Below are positions 25,766 through 35,776 of a DNA stretch of 64,000 bases, piece by piece. The number at the start of each line of letters is the position of its first letter. Position 1 is the stretch's first letter. Under the pieces are notes generated by a model that was not told where the DNA came from, ran no database searches, and saw only the letters and a program-made list of their open reading frames with translations. The translations under genes were made by a program, and so were the position numbers. Origin of the DNA: CAIUGU01 sp963819685 (GTDB lineage Bacteria > Pseudomonadota > Gammaproteobacteria > Steroidobacterales > Steroidobacteraceae); NCBI GenBank assembly GCA_963819685.1, contig CAWFXI010000005.1, forward strand, positions 310,001 through 374,000, in the 5' to 3' direction.

Positions 25766-26572
25766 ATGACTGATCATGCACTCGCGGATTTTCTCGACCG
25801 CCATCCGCGGCTGTTCGTGCTGACGGGGGCCGGTTGCAGCACGGAGTCGGGCATTCCGGACTATCGCGATGCGGACGGTGCATGGAAGCGCAAGCCGCCC
25901 GTGACATTCCAGTCATTCATGGCGGATGCTGCAGTTCGAAGGCGCTACTGGGCAAGAAGCCTCATCGGTTGGCGCTGGTTCGGGCGGGCGCGTCCCAACG
26001 CCGCTCACCGGTCGCTGGCGCGACTCGAGCAACAAGGCAGAATCGAAAAGCTGGTCACGCAGAATGTCGATCGCCTGCATCAGGGTGCTGGCAGCACTGA
26101 CGTGATCGATCTGCACGGTCGCATGGATCAGATGGTGTGCATGGGTTGTGGGCAGCCCTGCTCCAGAGAGCCGTTCCAGCAGCAACTACTGGACCGCAAC
26201 CCGTCCTGGGCGCATCTCGATGCGGACGCCGCCCCTGATGGCGACGCGGACCTTGAAGCGCAGGACTTCTCTGCGTTCGAAGTTCCGGATTGCGAACGGT
26301 GCGGCGGAGTGCTGAAGCCCGATGTCGTGTTCTTCGGCGAGAAAGTGCCCGCGGAACGTGTAGCAGAATCGATGGCCAGCCTGCAGCGTGCCGATGCGAT
26401 GCTGGTCGTGGGTTCGTCGCTGATGGTGTATTCGGGTTATCGTTTCGCGATCGCCGCCGCGCAGGCCGGCAAACCCATCGCGGCCGTGAATATCGGTCGC
26501 ACGCGGGCCGATGACCTGCTCGCCCTCAAAGTCACGCAATCCTGCGTGCAGGCACTTGCCGAGGTCGGCTAG
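25766..26572 (+). CDS. Sir2-family NAD-dependent protein deacylase
   Basis: A 268-residue sirtuin, which removes acyl groups from lysines using NAD+. The NAD-binding loop is LTGAGCSTESGIPDYR (residues 19-34), followed by TQNVDRLH (98-105), the catalytic His117 in IDLHGRMD, zinc pairs CMGC (125, 128) and CERC (176, 179), and GSSLMVYSGY. Length and motifs match the class found widely in gammaproteobacteria. The insertion between the two cysteine pairs is longer than in CobB. It converges on the cupin gene with a 25-base gap. Target proteins cannot be inferred from its neighbours. Confidence 0.92.
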   Translation: MTDHALADFLDRHPRLFVLTGAGCSTESGIPDYRDADGAWKRKPPVTFQSFMADAAVRRRYWARSLIGWRWFGRARPNAAHRSLARLEQQGRIEKLVTQNVDRLHQGAGSTDVIDLHGRMDQMVCMGCGQPCSREPFQQQLLDRNPSWAHLDADAAPDGDADLEAQDFSAFEVPDCERCGGVLKPDVVFFGEKVPAERVAESMASLQRADAMLVVGSSLMVYSGYRFAIAAAQAGKPIAAVNIGRTRADDLLALKVTQSCVQALAEVG

Positions 26573-26597
26573 CGGCGCTGGGTACCCGTTCGAGCGA

Positions 26598-27224
26598 TCA
26601 ACCGCCGCTGCTGCGGGGTGAAGGCCTGGACAGGTACTCTTTCGAGGCAGCTTCGTCCCGAAGCGGCGTGAGTTTGTCCGGATCGATCCGGATCATCAGG
26701 TAATCAATGTGATCGTCGATCTTCGTGAACCAGTGGCCCGTGCCCGCCGGAATCACCACGACATCGCCGGGCTGCAGCTGGTAGGCAACGCCGTTGCGGA
26801 TTTCAGAGCCGTTGTTGCCCGGTCCATTGAATTCGCGAACCGTCTGCAGCGTCGCGGGGCGACGTTTGCGGTTGGTGATATCCGGGCCGAGCATCAGTGT
26901 CGCGCTACCGTCAATGATGTGGTAGACCTCGCTCACGTGGTCGTGTTCTGCGACGGAGTCCGGTAGCGGCGCATCAAGTTTGCCGCGATGGACCATGCCG
27001 ATCCCGACATGGGCCTTGCCGATTTCAACGTCCCGAACCTGCTGGTCGATCAATTTTTCGGCAATTGCCTTCTGCGTGTACTGCTGCAGCTCACTCGCGG
27101 GGATGTAGTACCCGGGACACATCGTGCATGTTGGTTGCGGATCAGTGGGATTGACCTTCGTTTGTGCCATGGCCACGGCTGCCAGCAGCGCAACGCCGAC
27201 TGTTCCGATCGCTAACGTCTTCAT
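26598..27224 (-). CDS. secreted cupin-domain protein
   Basis: A 208-residue protein with a signal peptide (MKTLAIGTVGVALLAAVAMA) and a single cupin barrel in residues about 70-185. The first cupin motif is AEHDHVSEVYHIIDGSA, with His, His and Glu as metal ligands; the second contains LQPGDVVVIPAGTGHWF with the fourth ligand His. An N-terminal CTMCPGYY pair of cysteines may be structural. AAGGTGA lies 5 bases before the ATG. Secreted cupins of this kind are frequent in environmental gammaproteobacteria without a known activity. It is divergent from the LVIVD gene. Confidence 0.8.
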   Translation of the reverse strand: MKTLAIGTVGVALLAAVAMAQTKVNPTDPQPTCTMCPGYYIPASELQQYTQKAIAEKLIDQQVRDVEIGKAHVGIGMVHRGKLDAPLPDSVAEHDHVSEVYHIIDGSATLMLGPDITNRKRRPATLQTVREFNGPGNNGSEIRNGVAYQLQPGDVVVIPAGTGHWFTKIDDHIDYLMIRIDPDKLTPLRDEAASKEYLSRPSPRSSGG

Positions 27225-27433
27225 GAAGTCACCTTGTCATGGTTTACGAACGTGCCATCTTTGCGAAAAACCCGCACTCGCTCCCGCGGACGTGTCGATT
27301 GTTGCACTGCCGGGAAGGCGCGACTGCGCGGAGCTTGAATGTTCAAGACGCCCTTATCTTTCTTTGCCGCAACAACGGCGGCTCCGTATAGTTGAGCCAA
27401 GCCTACCAGTGTTTTCTGATCAGGAGTCCATCG

Positions 27434-28768
27434 ATGAGCGGACGGGAAATGCGTCGAGTCATGCGATGCTTCGTGTCCGGCGCATTGGCGCTGGCACTGG
27501 TCGGACATTCCATTACCGCATCGGCAGCCGGGGAAGCGGCGCCACGCGAGGCCCGCAATCTGCGGATCATCGGCCACACGGACTTGAACGGCCGTGGGAA
27601 CGGGGGGGAAGGCCTCGACCTTGAACAGTACGCAGACGGCCGTCGCGTCATGTTCTTCGCGCATGCCGGGGCACCCACCTGTTTCACAACCGTCGACGTA
27701 ACCGATCCCCGCGCCCCGCGAGTGCTCGCGCAGGTTCCCACGCTGTCGGCACATGTGCGCTGCAACAGTCTTGGAGTTTCCGGAAGGACGATGGTCGTCG
27801 CGCAGAACACGGATCTGCCCGGTCAACCAGGCGGTGGAGCGCTGGTCTATGACGTGACCGATCCTGCCAAACCGCAACAGATCGCGTACTTCAATACCTC
27901 CGGAGGGGAATCGCGGGGTGCGCACTACGTCTGGTTCACCGATGGCCAGTACGCCTATCTGTCGAGCGGCTCGCCGGATTTCATCCCCGCAGTGCCGCCG
28001 CGGGGCGACGATCAGTTCCTGATGATTGTCGACATGCGCGATCCTCGCAACCCGAAGGAAACGGGACGCTGGTGGATGCCGGGCATGCGGAAGGGAGAGC
28101 CGGGTGCTCCGCTGCCGCGAACGAAAACGAGAGATGGCGTGCGTATGCACAGCGCATTCATTTCTCCTGAGCGTCCAGACCGTGTCTATGCAGGCTGGAT
28201 TGATGGCGGCATCGTCGTCATCGACATTGCCGACAAGACCAGACCGAAGCTGGTGGGGCAGCGCTCCTGGTTTCCGGTCACGCCGGGTTACATCGGCCAC
28301 TCATTTCTGCCGCTCTTCGATCGCAAGATCGCTGTGGTTACCCAGGAAGCGAATCAGGAAAAGTGTGCCGACTGGCCGAAGCCGATCTGGACTGTCGACA
28401 TGAGTGACGAGACTCACCCGAAGGAGATCACCCAGTTTCCGTATCCCGCCGGCCTCGAGGAGTTCTGCAAGGAGGGCAGGTTTGGCGCCCACAACATTCA
28501 CATGAACCGGCCCAAGGCGACGGCTGCGAAGCTCACCCAGACGGTCGTCGCGTCATTTCAGAACGCAGGTGTACGCGTGTATTCGATTGCGGACCCGAAG
28601 AAGCCCGTCGAGATCGGCGCGCTCGTGCCGATGGCTGCTTCGGGAAAGATGAAGGACATGGCGATCAATGACGTGTATGTCGATGAGAAAGGCATCATCT
28701 ATGCCGGCGACCGAAACGGCGGCGGGCTTTACCTCATCGAATACACGGGGCAACCGCCGTTGCGCTAG
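27434..28768 (+). CDS. secreted LVIVD-repeat beta-propeller protein
   Basis: A 444-residue exported protein (signal segment about residues 12-30, cleavage near ASA-AG). Several LVIVD-type blades are visible: FFAHAGAPTCFTTVDVTDP, GGALVYDVTDPAKPQQIA, FLMIVDMRDPRNPKETG, GGIVVIDIADKTRPKLV, PIWTVDMSDETHPKEI and GVRVYSIADPKKPVEIG. The pattern of D-x-x-D/S-P-x-x-P per blade defines the family, generally surface or periplasmic, function unknown. The ATG at 27434 has CAGGAG 7 bases upstream and is preferred over a start at 27392. The alkaline phosphatase gene follows after 54 bases. Confidence 0.85.
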   Translation: MSGREMRRVMRCFVSGALALALVGHSITASAAGEAAPREARNLRIIGHTDLNGRGNGGEGLDLEQYADGRRVMFFAHAGAPTCFTTVDVTDPRAPRVLAQVPTLSAHVRCNSLGVSGRTMVVAQNTDLPGQPGGGALVYDVTDPAKPQQIAYFNTSGGESRGAHYVWFTDGQYAYLSSGSPDFIPAVPPRGDDQFLMIVDMRDPRNPKETGRWWMPGMRKGEPGAPLPRTKTRDGVRMHSAFISPERPDRVYAGWIDGGIVVIDIADKTRPKLVGQRSWFPVTPGYIGHSFLPLFDRKIAVVTQEANQEKCADWPKPIWTVDMSDETHPKEITQFPYPAGLEEFCKEGRFGAHNIHMNRPKATAAKLTQTVVASFQNAGVRVYSIADPKKPVEIGALVPMAASGKMKDMAINDVYVDEKGIIYAGDRNGGGLYLIEYTGQPPLR

Positions 28769-28822
28769 GCCACCTCCGGCGAGGCAGGTTTTACTGCACC
28801 TGGCGACACACCTGGCACCATC

Positions 28823-30328
28823 ATGATCAGAAGAACCATTTTGGCGGCGCTGATGGTGTGGGTGTGTGTGTCGTTTGCATATGAGGCATTTGCGCAGACT
28901 GCGGGGGCAAGCCGCATTCGACTGCCGCCGCGCAATGTCATCATCGTCATCGGCGACGGGATGGACAGTCAGCAGATCAGCATCGCCCGCAACTATCTCG
29001 TCGGGGCGACGGGTGAACTGAACATCGACCGCTTGCCGATTCGCAGCACTGCGAAGGTGCTGACCGTTGAGGAGCAGGCGCCCCATGCCGTTGCCTACGT
29101 GGCGGATTCGGCCAATAGCGGCTCCAGCATTTCGAGTGGCATCGTCACGAGCACGGGACGTATTGCAACGCAAGTCGGGACGGGCGAGGCAGCGCCGACC
29201 ATTCTGGAACTGGCCAAGGCTGCCGGGTACAGGACCGGCGTGGTGACCACAGCCACTGTGTCGGACGCGACGCCGGCGGCATTTCTGGCGCACAGTGCGT
29301 TTCGCCTCTGCGAGGGCCCCGAGGACATGATGCCCGGCGGTCGATTCAATTCTCCTGGATGTAACGGTGACCTGAAAGCCAACGGCGGGCAAGGCTCAAT
29401 CGCAGAGCAGATTGCCGCGGGCAACGCGGATGTCGTAATGGGGGGAGGGGGCGACAAGTTCGCGCAAGCCCGGGAGGCCAGCGATCAGACGGTAGGACAG
29501 CTTGCACGGAAAAACGGCTTTCTGATCGTCAGCACTCCTGCGGAACTCAATGCGGTATCAAAAGGCAGGGTGCTTGGACTGTTTTCGCCAGGTACCCTGC
29601 CGGTCAGATTGAGCGGCCCCGCTGCAGGGCGCGCCACCTTCGATGACGACAACAACCCCATCTTCCCTCCTGTCGCCACCTGCAGCAGCAATCCGGAATT
29701 CGGCAAGGTGCCCTCGCTCGCGACGATGACTGCGAAGGCCGTCGAGCTGTTGAGCCGGGACAACGATAAGGGTTTCGTGCTGATGGTGGAATCAGCCTCG
29801 ATCGACAAGCAGTCCCATGCGCGCAACCCGTGCGGGCAGATCGGGGAGCTCGAACAACTGGATGAAGTGGTGGCGTTGGTACGCAGCTACATGGCCAAAG
29901 GGTCAGGCACCCTGCTGCTCGTGACGGCTGACCATGGACATGCAGCGCAGTTGTTGCCGGAAACGACGGAAGGCGGCGGCCCGCGGAAATGGCCGCCACC
30001 TGTCGCGGCGCTTGGCTACATCGGGCGAGTAATGACGAGGGAAGGGTCGGTCATGAAGATCGGCTATGCAACCAGCAACGGCGTCATGGAAGAACATTCA
30101 GGTGTGGAGATTCCCGTGATGGCCCTGGGCGATCGAGGCTTCGTGCTCAAGCCCGTCATTGCCCAGCGCGATCTGTTCTCGATCATGAAGCAGCACCTGC
30201 GTCTGCAGTTAGGGACCGGCAGTCGCTTGCTTTCAGAGGGGTCTCCACTGTCGCCGGGTCGACCAGTTCCTGTGGTGGCCTGGAATAAAGCACTCGCAGT
30301 CGCAGCCCGAGAAGTTCCGCTCTGCTGA
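28823..30328 (+). CDS. alkaline phosphatase (PhoA superfamily)
   Basis: A 501-residue secreted alkaline phosphatase: signal peptide (cleavage near AFA-QT at 24-25), IIVIGDGMDSQQ metal Asp, nucleophile ADSANSGSSISSG (Ser96), VESASIDKQSH, TADHGHAAQ and NGVMEEHSGVEIPV, which carry the remaining zinc/magnesium ligands. It releases phosphate from monoesters in the periplasm. The family fold is complete by about residue 455; the last 40 residues lie antisense to the 3' end of the GDPD gene over 146 bases, and look like a run-on tail. Its neighbour is another phosphoester hydrolase, which suggests phosphate scavenging. Confidence 0.9.
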   Translation: MIRRTILAALMVWVCVSFAYEAFAQTAGASRIRLPPRNVIIVIGDGMDSQQISIARNYLVGATGELNIDRLPIRSTAKVLTVEEQAPHAVAYVADSANSGSSISSGIVTSTGRIATQVGTGEAAPTILELAKAAGYRTGVVTTATVSDATPAAFLAHSAFRLCEGPEDMMPGGRFNSPGCNGDLKANGGQGSIAEQIAAGNADVVMGGGGDKFAQAREASDQTVGQLARKNGFLIVSTPAELNAVSKGRVLGLFSPGTLPVRLSGPAAGRATFDDDNNPIFPPVATCSSNPEFGKVPSLATMTAKAVELLSRDNDKGFVLMVESASIDKQSHARNPCGQIGELEQLDEVVALVRSYMAKGSGTLLLVTADHGHAAQLLPETTEGGGPRKWPPPVAALGYIGRVMTREGSVMKIGYATSNGVMEEHSGVEIPVMALGDRGFVLKPVIAQRDLFSIMKQHLRLQLGTGSRLLSEGSPLSPGRPVPVVAWNKALAVAAREVPLC

Positions 30329-32096
30329 GCGAATGACGTTCCTTGATCACCCGGACGAGCAGGGCCGGGTCGTCGGTAATGATATTGTCCACGCCGCGTT
30401 CGATCATGCGGAGCATCACTTCCTGCCGGTTGACAGTCCAGACGTGAACCTCCTTGCCGGCGGCGTGTGCGCGCCGGATAAGTGAAGGTGTGGCCCGCGC
30501 GGAATTGAGGCTGAGGAAGTCCGCCTCGGTCAGCACGACGTTGCCCACAGCCGCTGTGACGATATGGCCCGTCTGCAGCCGTGGCTCGATACTCTTGATC
30601 TGTTTTAGCGCGGCATAATCGAGCGACGTGATCACGACCTGGTCGAGGAAATCCTTGCGCAGCAGCAGATCCACGACTGCCTGGGCGAGCCCGGGGTCCG
30701 GCACGTTGTACTTGAGCTCGATGTTGATCTTCATCCGGCCACGCACGAGCTCAATCACTTCCTCAAGCAGTGGTGCGCGTTCGCCCAGAAACGCTGCATC
30801 GTACTTCCGGCCTATGTCGATCGTTGCAAGCTCGGTTGTATTCAATTCGGCGAGCTTGCGAGGGTCGCCCGCCAGCCGCATGAGGTCGCCATCGTGTAGC
30901 ACGGCGATCTGGCCATCGCGGGTGCGTTGCACGTCAAGCTCGATGAATGTCGCCCCGGCATCCATGGCTGTGCGAAAAGCCGCCATCGTGTTTTCAGGCG
31001 CCGCGATTGAAGCGCCGCGGTGCGCGGTGACTGAAACAGCGGCTTCCAGGTTCAGTCGCGACGCCACGAACCCCATCGCTCCGCAAGCAATCAGAAGGAG
31101 CACCGCCATTGCCAGGATCGCGGGTCGGGCAATGTGTCGCGAGCGTTCCTCGCTGATCTCAAGCGCCGCAGGTGTCTGCCATTTCGCGGGATCGATCTGC
31201 TCGGCGTACAGGCGCGTTACCAGAAACTGGTGGCCGGCCAGCCCTAAGCCGCTGGACAGGAAGCCGCCGACCAGTGTTACGACCACGTATAGCGCTACGA
31301 GCGGCAGTACGCGTCGTATGTCGATGCCCGCCCAGGCGAGTCCGGCATCGGAGAGATGGCGGCAGCCCCAGGTGATCGCGATCACCGTCACGGTGAGCAG
31401 CAGCATCCACAGAAACAGGGGGGGCACGATGCTGCCCAGCCGTCCGCGCGTCATCTGCGCACTCTGTTTCAGGGCACGCGAGGGGACGACGTTCTCGAAA
31501 GCGAGGATCGGCACTGCATACAGCCAGCGTACGAGCTGGTATGCGACCAACAGGACGTAAACCGCACCCAGGCTTGCCGCGAACAGCTTCGCTCGCTGCC
31601 ATTCCGGCGGGTGCTCGGCGAGGTAGTAGTTGATGTCGTGCCCGGCCAGCAGCGAGAACCAGATCACCGCCGTCAGTGCCACAAACGGCAGGGCCAGAAT
31701 CAGGATCCTCAAGAAGACGCGCGTCGACAACCAGATCAGCGGTAACAGGAAACGAAGCACGAAAGCGACTGTCGAGGCGAGCGTTACAGACTGCCGCGCG
31801 ATGGCATGGCCCGCGATCCAGGTCAGGCCGGCGAACTCAGCGAGAAGCAGGCTGACGGTCAGGGCTGCAGCTACCACCACGAATACAGCTCCAACTGGTG
31901 ACAGCATGAACGCTGCGATGTCGAAGTTGCTGATGACCGGCTCGCCAGAGGCGAGCACGATGTGGCGGGTGACCCAGGTCACCAGCGGCGTAAAGACCGC
32001 CAACCCGAGCAGTTGCATGAGCAGGTGAAAGGCGAGCGCATGGCGCCAATGATGATGAAAATCAGCCCTGGTACGGGCCACCAGTCCCTCGTTCAC
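30183..32096 (-). CDS. membrane glycerophosphodiester phosphodiesterase
   Basis: A 637-residue enzyme with two parts. Residues about 1-340 carry eight or so transmembrane segments (GPDPase_memb domain). Residues about 350-590 are a GDPD/UgpQ-type barrel starting VTAHRGASIAAPENTMAA (His-Arg-Gly and Glu), with ELDVQRTRDGQIAVLHDG, NIELKYN and VWTVNRQEVMLRMIERGVD. It hydrolyses glycerophosphodiesters to glycerol-3-phosphate and alcohol. The start GTG 32096 has GGAG 6 bases upstream; TTG 32108 is the alternative. The last 48 codons overlap the alkaline phosphatase gene on the other strand, so transcripts of the two would be complementary at their 3' ends. Confidence 0.9.
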   Translation of the reverse strand: MNEGLVARTRADFHHHWRHALAFHLLMQLLGLAVFTPLVTWVTRHIVLASGEPVISNFDIAAFMLSPVGAVFVVVAAALTVSLLLAEFAGLTWIAGHAIARQSVTLASTVAFVLRFLLPLIWLSTRVFLRILILALPFVALTAVIWFSLLAGHDINYYLAEHPPEWQRAKLFAASLGAVYVLLVAYQLVRWLYAVPILAFENVVPSRALKQSAQMTRGRLGSIVPPLFLWMLLLTVTVIAITWGCRHLSDAGLAWAGIDIRRVLPLVALYVVVTLVGGFLSSGLGLAGHQFLVTRLYAEQIDPAKWQTPAALEISEERSRHIARPAILAMAVLLLIACGAMGFVASRLNLEAAVSVTAHRGASIAAPENTMAAFRTAMDAGATFIELDVQRTRDGQIAVLHDGDLMRLAGDPRKLAELNTTELATIDIGRKYDAAFLGERAPLLEEVIELVRGRMKINIELKYNVPDPGLAQAVVDLLLRKDFLDQVVITSLDYAALKQIKSIEPRLQTGHIVTAAVGNVVLTEADFLSLNSARATPSLIRRAHAAGKEVHVWTVNRQEVMLRMIERGVDNIITDDPALLVRVIKERHSLSRAELLGLRLRVLYSRPPQELVDPATVETPLKASDCRSLTADAGAAS

Positions 32097-32108
32097 GCGG
32101 CTCTCCAA

Positions 32109-32445
32109 ATCGATGCGGCACGTGGACTATGAGGCCTTCGCCCGGACCTGAGGAAATCGGCAAGGCAGCAAAGCATCTGCGGGCCCGCCGGGCAGTTGTG
32201 AAAGAGTATCCATCCGCCCCGTAAAAACTCTTCAGCCGACAAGGGCTTATTGGCTTTTCTGGCGAGGCTGCCCAAGCCGTGGCCCCCCTTTCCGGGGTCC
32301 TCTTCCTGATGCGCTTGCTGGCGCACCGCATTTTCCATACAACAGCCATACAACAGATTGATTTCGGATAGAATGCCGCGCCGCAGGAGGGGTGGGCCCG
32401 CCATCAATTCCTGTTCCGAAACCGAAACTGTCATGGAATTTCGCT
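32109..32445. other. divergent intergenic region before the EF-G gene
   Basis: About 340 bases. Contains CCCC...GGGG pairing near 32285-32302 and an A+T-rich stretch with TAGAAT at about 32368, a possible -10 box for the EF-G gene. No reading frame with protein character was found. Confidence 0.4.
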
Positions 32446-34603
32446 ATGCCCCGTACAACAGCCCTTTCTGATATCCGCAATATCGGCATCATCGCCCATG
32501 TCGACGCCGGCAAGACGACGACGACCGAGCGGATCCTGTACTACACGGGGCGCAAGCACACGATCATCGACATTCACGATACCAAGGATCTGAAGACGTC
32601 GACGACCACCGACTATCTGGAGCAGGAGCAGAAGCGCGGCATCACGATCCAGAGTGCCGCCGTGTCCGCCTTCTGGCGCGACAAGAAAATCAATCTTATC
32701 GATACGCCCGGACACGTCGACTTCACCATCGAAGTCAACAGGTCGCTGCGCGTGCTCGACGGTGCCGTCGTGGTATTCGACGGTGTGGCCGGGGTTGAAC
32801 CCCAGTCCGAGACCAACTGGCGCCTCGCCGACAATTACGACGTTCCCCGCATGTGCTATGTGAACAAGATGGATCGCAGCGGCGCCAACTTTGTCCGCTG
32901 TGTGGACATGATCAAGAAGCGTCTCGGTGCCCGCCCGCTGCCTGTGCAGCTGCCGATCGGATCAGAGGACAATTTCAAAGGCATGGTGGATCTTGTCGAG
33001 ATGAAGGCCCTGGTCTGGGATTCGGATGACAAGGATGCCGAGTGGCAGAGCCTGGACGTGACGGCTGACATCGCGGACAAGCTGAATATCACCGTGCCGA
33101 GCGACCGGAAGATCCTGGGCGAAATCGCGAAGTACCGCACGGAACTCATCGATACCTGCCTCGAGCAGGATGACGAGGCCATGGAAGCCTATCTGACGGA
33201 CGGTGTCGAACCTTCGCCCTGAAGTCCTGCGTCGCTGTCTGCGCAAAGGCACGATTACTTCCGCATTTACGATCGTGCTGTGCGGATCCTCGTACAAGAA
33301 CAAGGGTGTGCAGCAGGTACTGGACGCGGTGGTCGACTACCTGCCGGCGCCGACCGATGTGGCCGCCATCAAGACGGTGGACGCCGACGGTAATCCGATC
33401 GGCGAACGCAAGTGTTCCGATGACGAACCGTTTTCAGCGCTGGCGTTCAAGGTGATCAACGATGCCTACGGCGCGCTCACGTTCGTCCGTGTGTATTCAG
33501 GTGTCCTGGCGAAGGGTGCATCGGTGCAGAACACCACCCGCGGCAAGCGCGAGAAAATCGGCCGCATGGTGGAAATGTTCGCCAAGGAAGCCAATCCCAT
33601 TGAAGAAGCCCGCGCCGGCGACATCATCGCGCTTGTGTCCCTGGCCGAGACCGAGACCGGCGATACGCTGTGCGATTCCGGCAATCCTGTGGTGCTCGAG
33701 CGCATGCGGTTCCCGGACCCCGTCATCAGCGTCTCGGTGAAGTCGAAGCTCAAGGCCGAACAGGAAAAGTTCAACGCAGCGCTCGGCAAAATGGTGCGCG
33801 CCGATCCTTCGCTGCATCTCGAAACCGATCGCGAGACCGGCCAGACGATTCTGCGAGGCATGGGCGAACTGCATCTCGAGGTCACCCTCGATCGCATGCG
33901 CACGGAATTCGGCGTTGAAGGCACCATGGGCGAGCCGCAGGTTGCCTATCGCGAAACCTTCACGAAGAAGATCGAACAGCAATACGTTCACAAGAAGCAG
34001 ACCGGCGGTTCGGGCCAGTTCGCCGAAGTGTGGATCACGTTCGAGCCGCTGGAACGTGGCGTCGGCTTCGAGTTCGTCGACGAGACCGTGGGTGGTTCAG
34101 TGCCGAGGGAGTTCGTGCCCGCGGTGGAAAAGGGTCTGAAGATGCAGAAGGAAGACGGCGTACTTGCCCACTATCCGACAGTGGACTTCCGGGCGACGCT
34201 CACGGACGGCAGCCATCACGATGTCGACTCCAACGCGCTGACCTTTGAAATCGCTGCCAAGGCCTGTTTCCGCGAAGCCATCAAGAAGGCTTCTCCCATC
34301 CTGCTCGAGCCCGTGATGCGGGTTGAGACGGTGACCCCAAGCGACCACCTCGGTGACGTCATCGGCGATATCAATCGCCGCCGTGGCACCATCCTGGAAC
34401 AGCTGGAACGCGGCAGCAACATTGCAGTCGTGGCCACCGTCCCTCTGTCCGAGATGTTCGGTTACATTGGCCATCTGCGCGGCATGACGAGCGGCCGAGC
34501 GTCGTACACGATGGAGTTCTCGCATTACGACCCTGTGCCGCGCAACGTCGCAGATGAAGTCATCGCTGAAGTCGCCAAGGCGAAGGCAGCCGCGTCGGCC
34601 TGA
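32446..34603 (+). pseudogene. fusA: elongation factor G, interrupted by a one-base frameshift
   Basis: A stand-alone EF-G, which catalyses GTP-dependent translocation. The first frame has G1 AHVDAGKTTTTERIL, DTPGHVDFTIEVNRSLR and NKMDR and runs to a TGA at 33220-33222 after YLTDGVEPSP. The next frame continues without loss as PEVLRRCLRKGTITSAFT through domains II-V (GMGELHLEV, HKKQTGGSGQFAEV, GDINRRRGTI) to 34603. One extra C in CCC at 33217-33219 explains the break. The complete protein would be about 719 residues. There are no str-operon genes nearby, so this is a secondary or displaced EF-G. Recent inactivation, sequencing error and programmed shifting cannot be separated here. Confidence 0.82.
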
Positions 34604-34696
34604 GCTTCCGGGAGCTGGTGTTCATTGCGGCGAGGCTCGAACCTTCGTTCCTTGCCGCTACCACTGTTCGCCCTGCTGACAAAGAGGAGAAAGCAA

Positions 34697-35623
34697 ATGC
34701 ATCACCTGCTGCGTGCAAAGGACATCAAGCTGGAGCCGGCCTATCGAGGGCACAGCAAGTCATTTTCGCGCTGCTCGGTGGTCGATGGCGAGGCTGGTTC
34801 GGTACATATGGGGGTAGGCCTGTGTGCGCTGAGTGCCGGCGGTTCGATCGATACCCATCTGCATTCCTTTGAGGAAAGCTTCTACATTGTTGAAGGGGCT
34901 CCAACCCTCATTCTGGACGGCGTGGGCTATCCACTTTCGCCAGGGGCGTGCGGGCTGATTCCGGTCGGCGTGCAACATGCCTGGCTCGGGCCCAAAAAGG
35001 GCGTCGCCAGATGGATCGACATGATGGCGCCGCAGCCGCGCCCCGAGGGAAGTGAGGACGACACCTATTTTCTGGGGTCGCCGCCGCAGGTTGAATTGGT
35101 CGAGCTCGATATCCGCGATCCGCGATCACGGCATTTCTTCCGCATGGGCGAGGACGATATCGTCGTCGACAAGCTCAAGATCGGTGCGCGCAAGAATGCA
35201 CCGACGGTCTCGGCGAGCATGAACACCGCGCTGCTTGCCTACAGCGGCATCGCGCTGAAGATGCTGGTCGACAAGCGTCTCGATGCGCAGTTGCATACGA
35301 TGTTCATGGTCGAATACCAGCCGGGTGGCGTCGCCCATCCGCACGATCATCCGATGGAGGAGTCGTACATCATGCTTGACGGCGAGGTCGAGGTGGTCGC
35401 CGATGACAAGCGCTATACCTTGCGAGAGGGCGACGTGTTCTGGACGGGAGTAGGGTGCGTGCATGCGTTCTACAACACCAGCAAGCGCACCGTCCGCTGG
35501 CTGGAAACGCAATCACCAGGGTTGCCAGACAGACACGGCTATCGCTTCAGCCGGGACTGGGAGTACCTGAAGGAGAAGCTTGCGTTGCAGTCGGCATCCG
35601 GAAAAAAGAAGAAGAGCCGCTAG
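34697..35623 (+). CDS. two-domain cupin protein
   Basis: A 308-residue bicupin. The first barrel has GGSIDTHLHSFEESFYIVEG with its His/Glu ligands and LSPGACGLIPVGVQHAW. The second has PGGVAHPHDHPMEESYIMLDG and LREGDVFWTGVGCVHAFYN. Both barrels keep full metal sites. The duplicated layout recalls (S)-ureidoglycine aminohydrolase and ring-cleaving gentisate dioxygenases, but no purine-degradation genes are nearby, so substrate is open. It lacks a signal peptide. ATG 34697 has AGGAGA 7 bases upstream. The basic C-terminal KKKKSR is unusual. Confidence 0.83.
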   Translation: MHHLLRAKDIKLEPAYRGHSKSFSRCSVVDGEAGSVHMGVGLCALSAGGSIDTHLHSFEESFYIVEGAPTLILDGVGYPLSPGACGLIPVGVQHAWLGPKKGVARWIDMMAPQPRPEGSEDDTYFLGSPPQVELVELDIRDPRSRHFFRMGEDDIVVDKLKIGARKNAPTVSASMNTALLAYSGIALKMLVDKRLDAQLHTMFMVEYQPGGVAHPHDHPMEESYIMLDGEVEVVADDKRYTLREGDVFWTGVGCVHAFYNTSKRTVRWLETQSPGLPDRHGYRFSRDWEYLKEKLALQSASGKKKKSR

Positions 35624-35776
35624 AAATCTTCCATTGCCTGCAGTCAGTTGCGTTGCGTTGCAGCGCGCGTAGGTCCTAAGTATCAATCCCGAGGGCAATG
35701 AGATCGCAAAGGGCGTATCTGGTGGTTTCCTGAACGACTACGGATCAACCCGCGTCAAACTGGGGATTCGAAATAC

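Noticed and set aside
32446..34603. Programmed ribosomal frameshifting in the EF-G gene
   Set aside because: There is no slippery site with a known stimulatory structure or rare-codon pause. An extra C in a C run is explained more simply by mutation or sequencing error.
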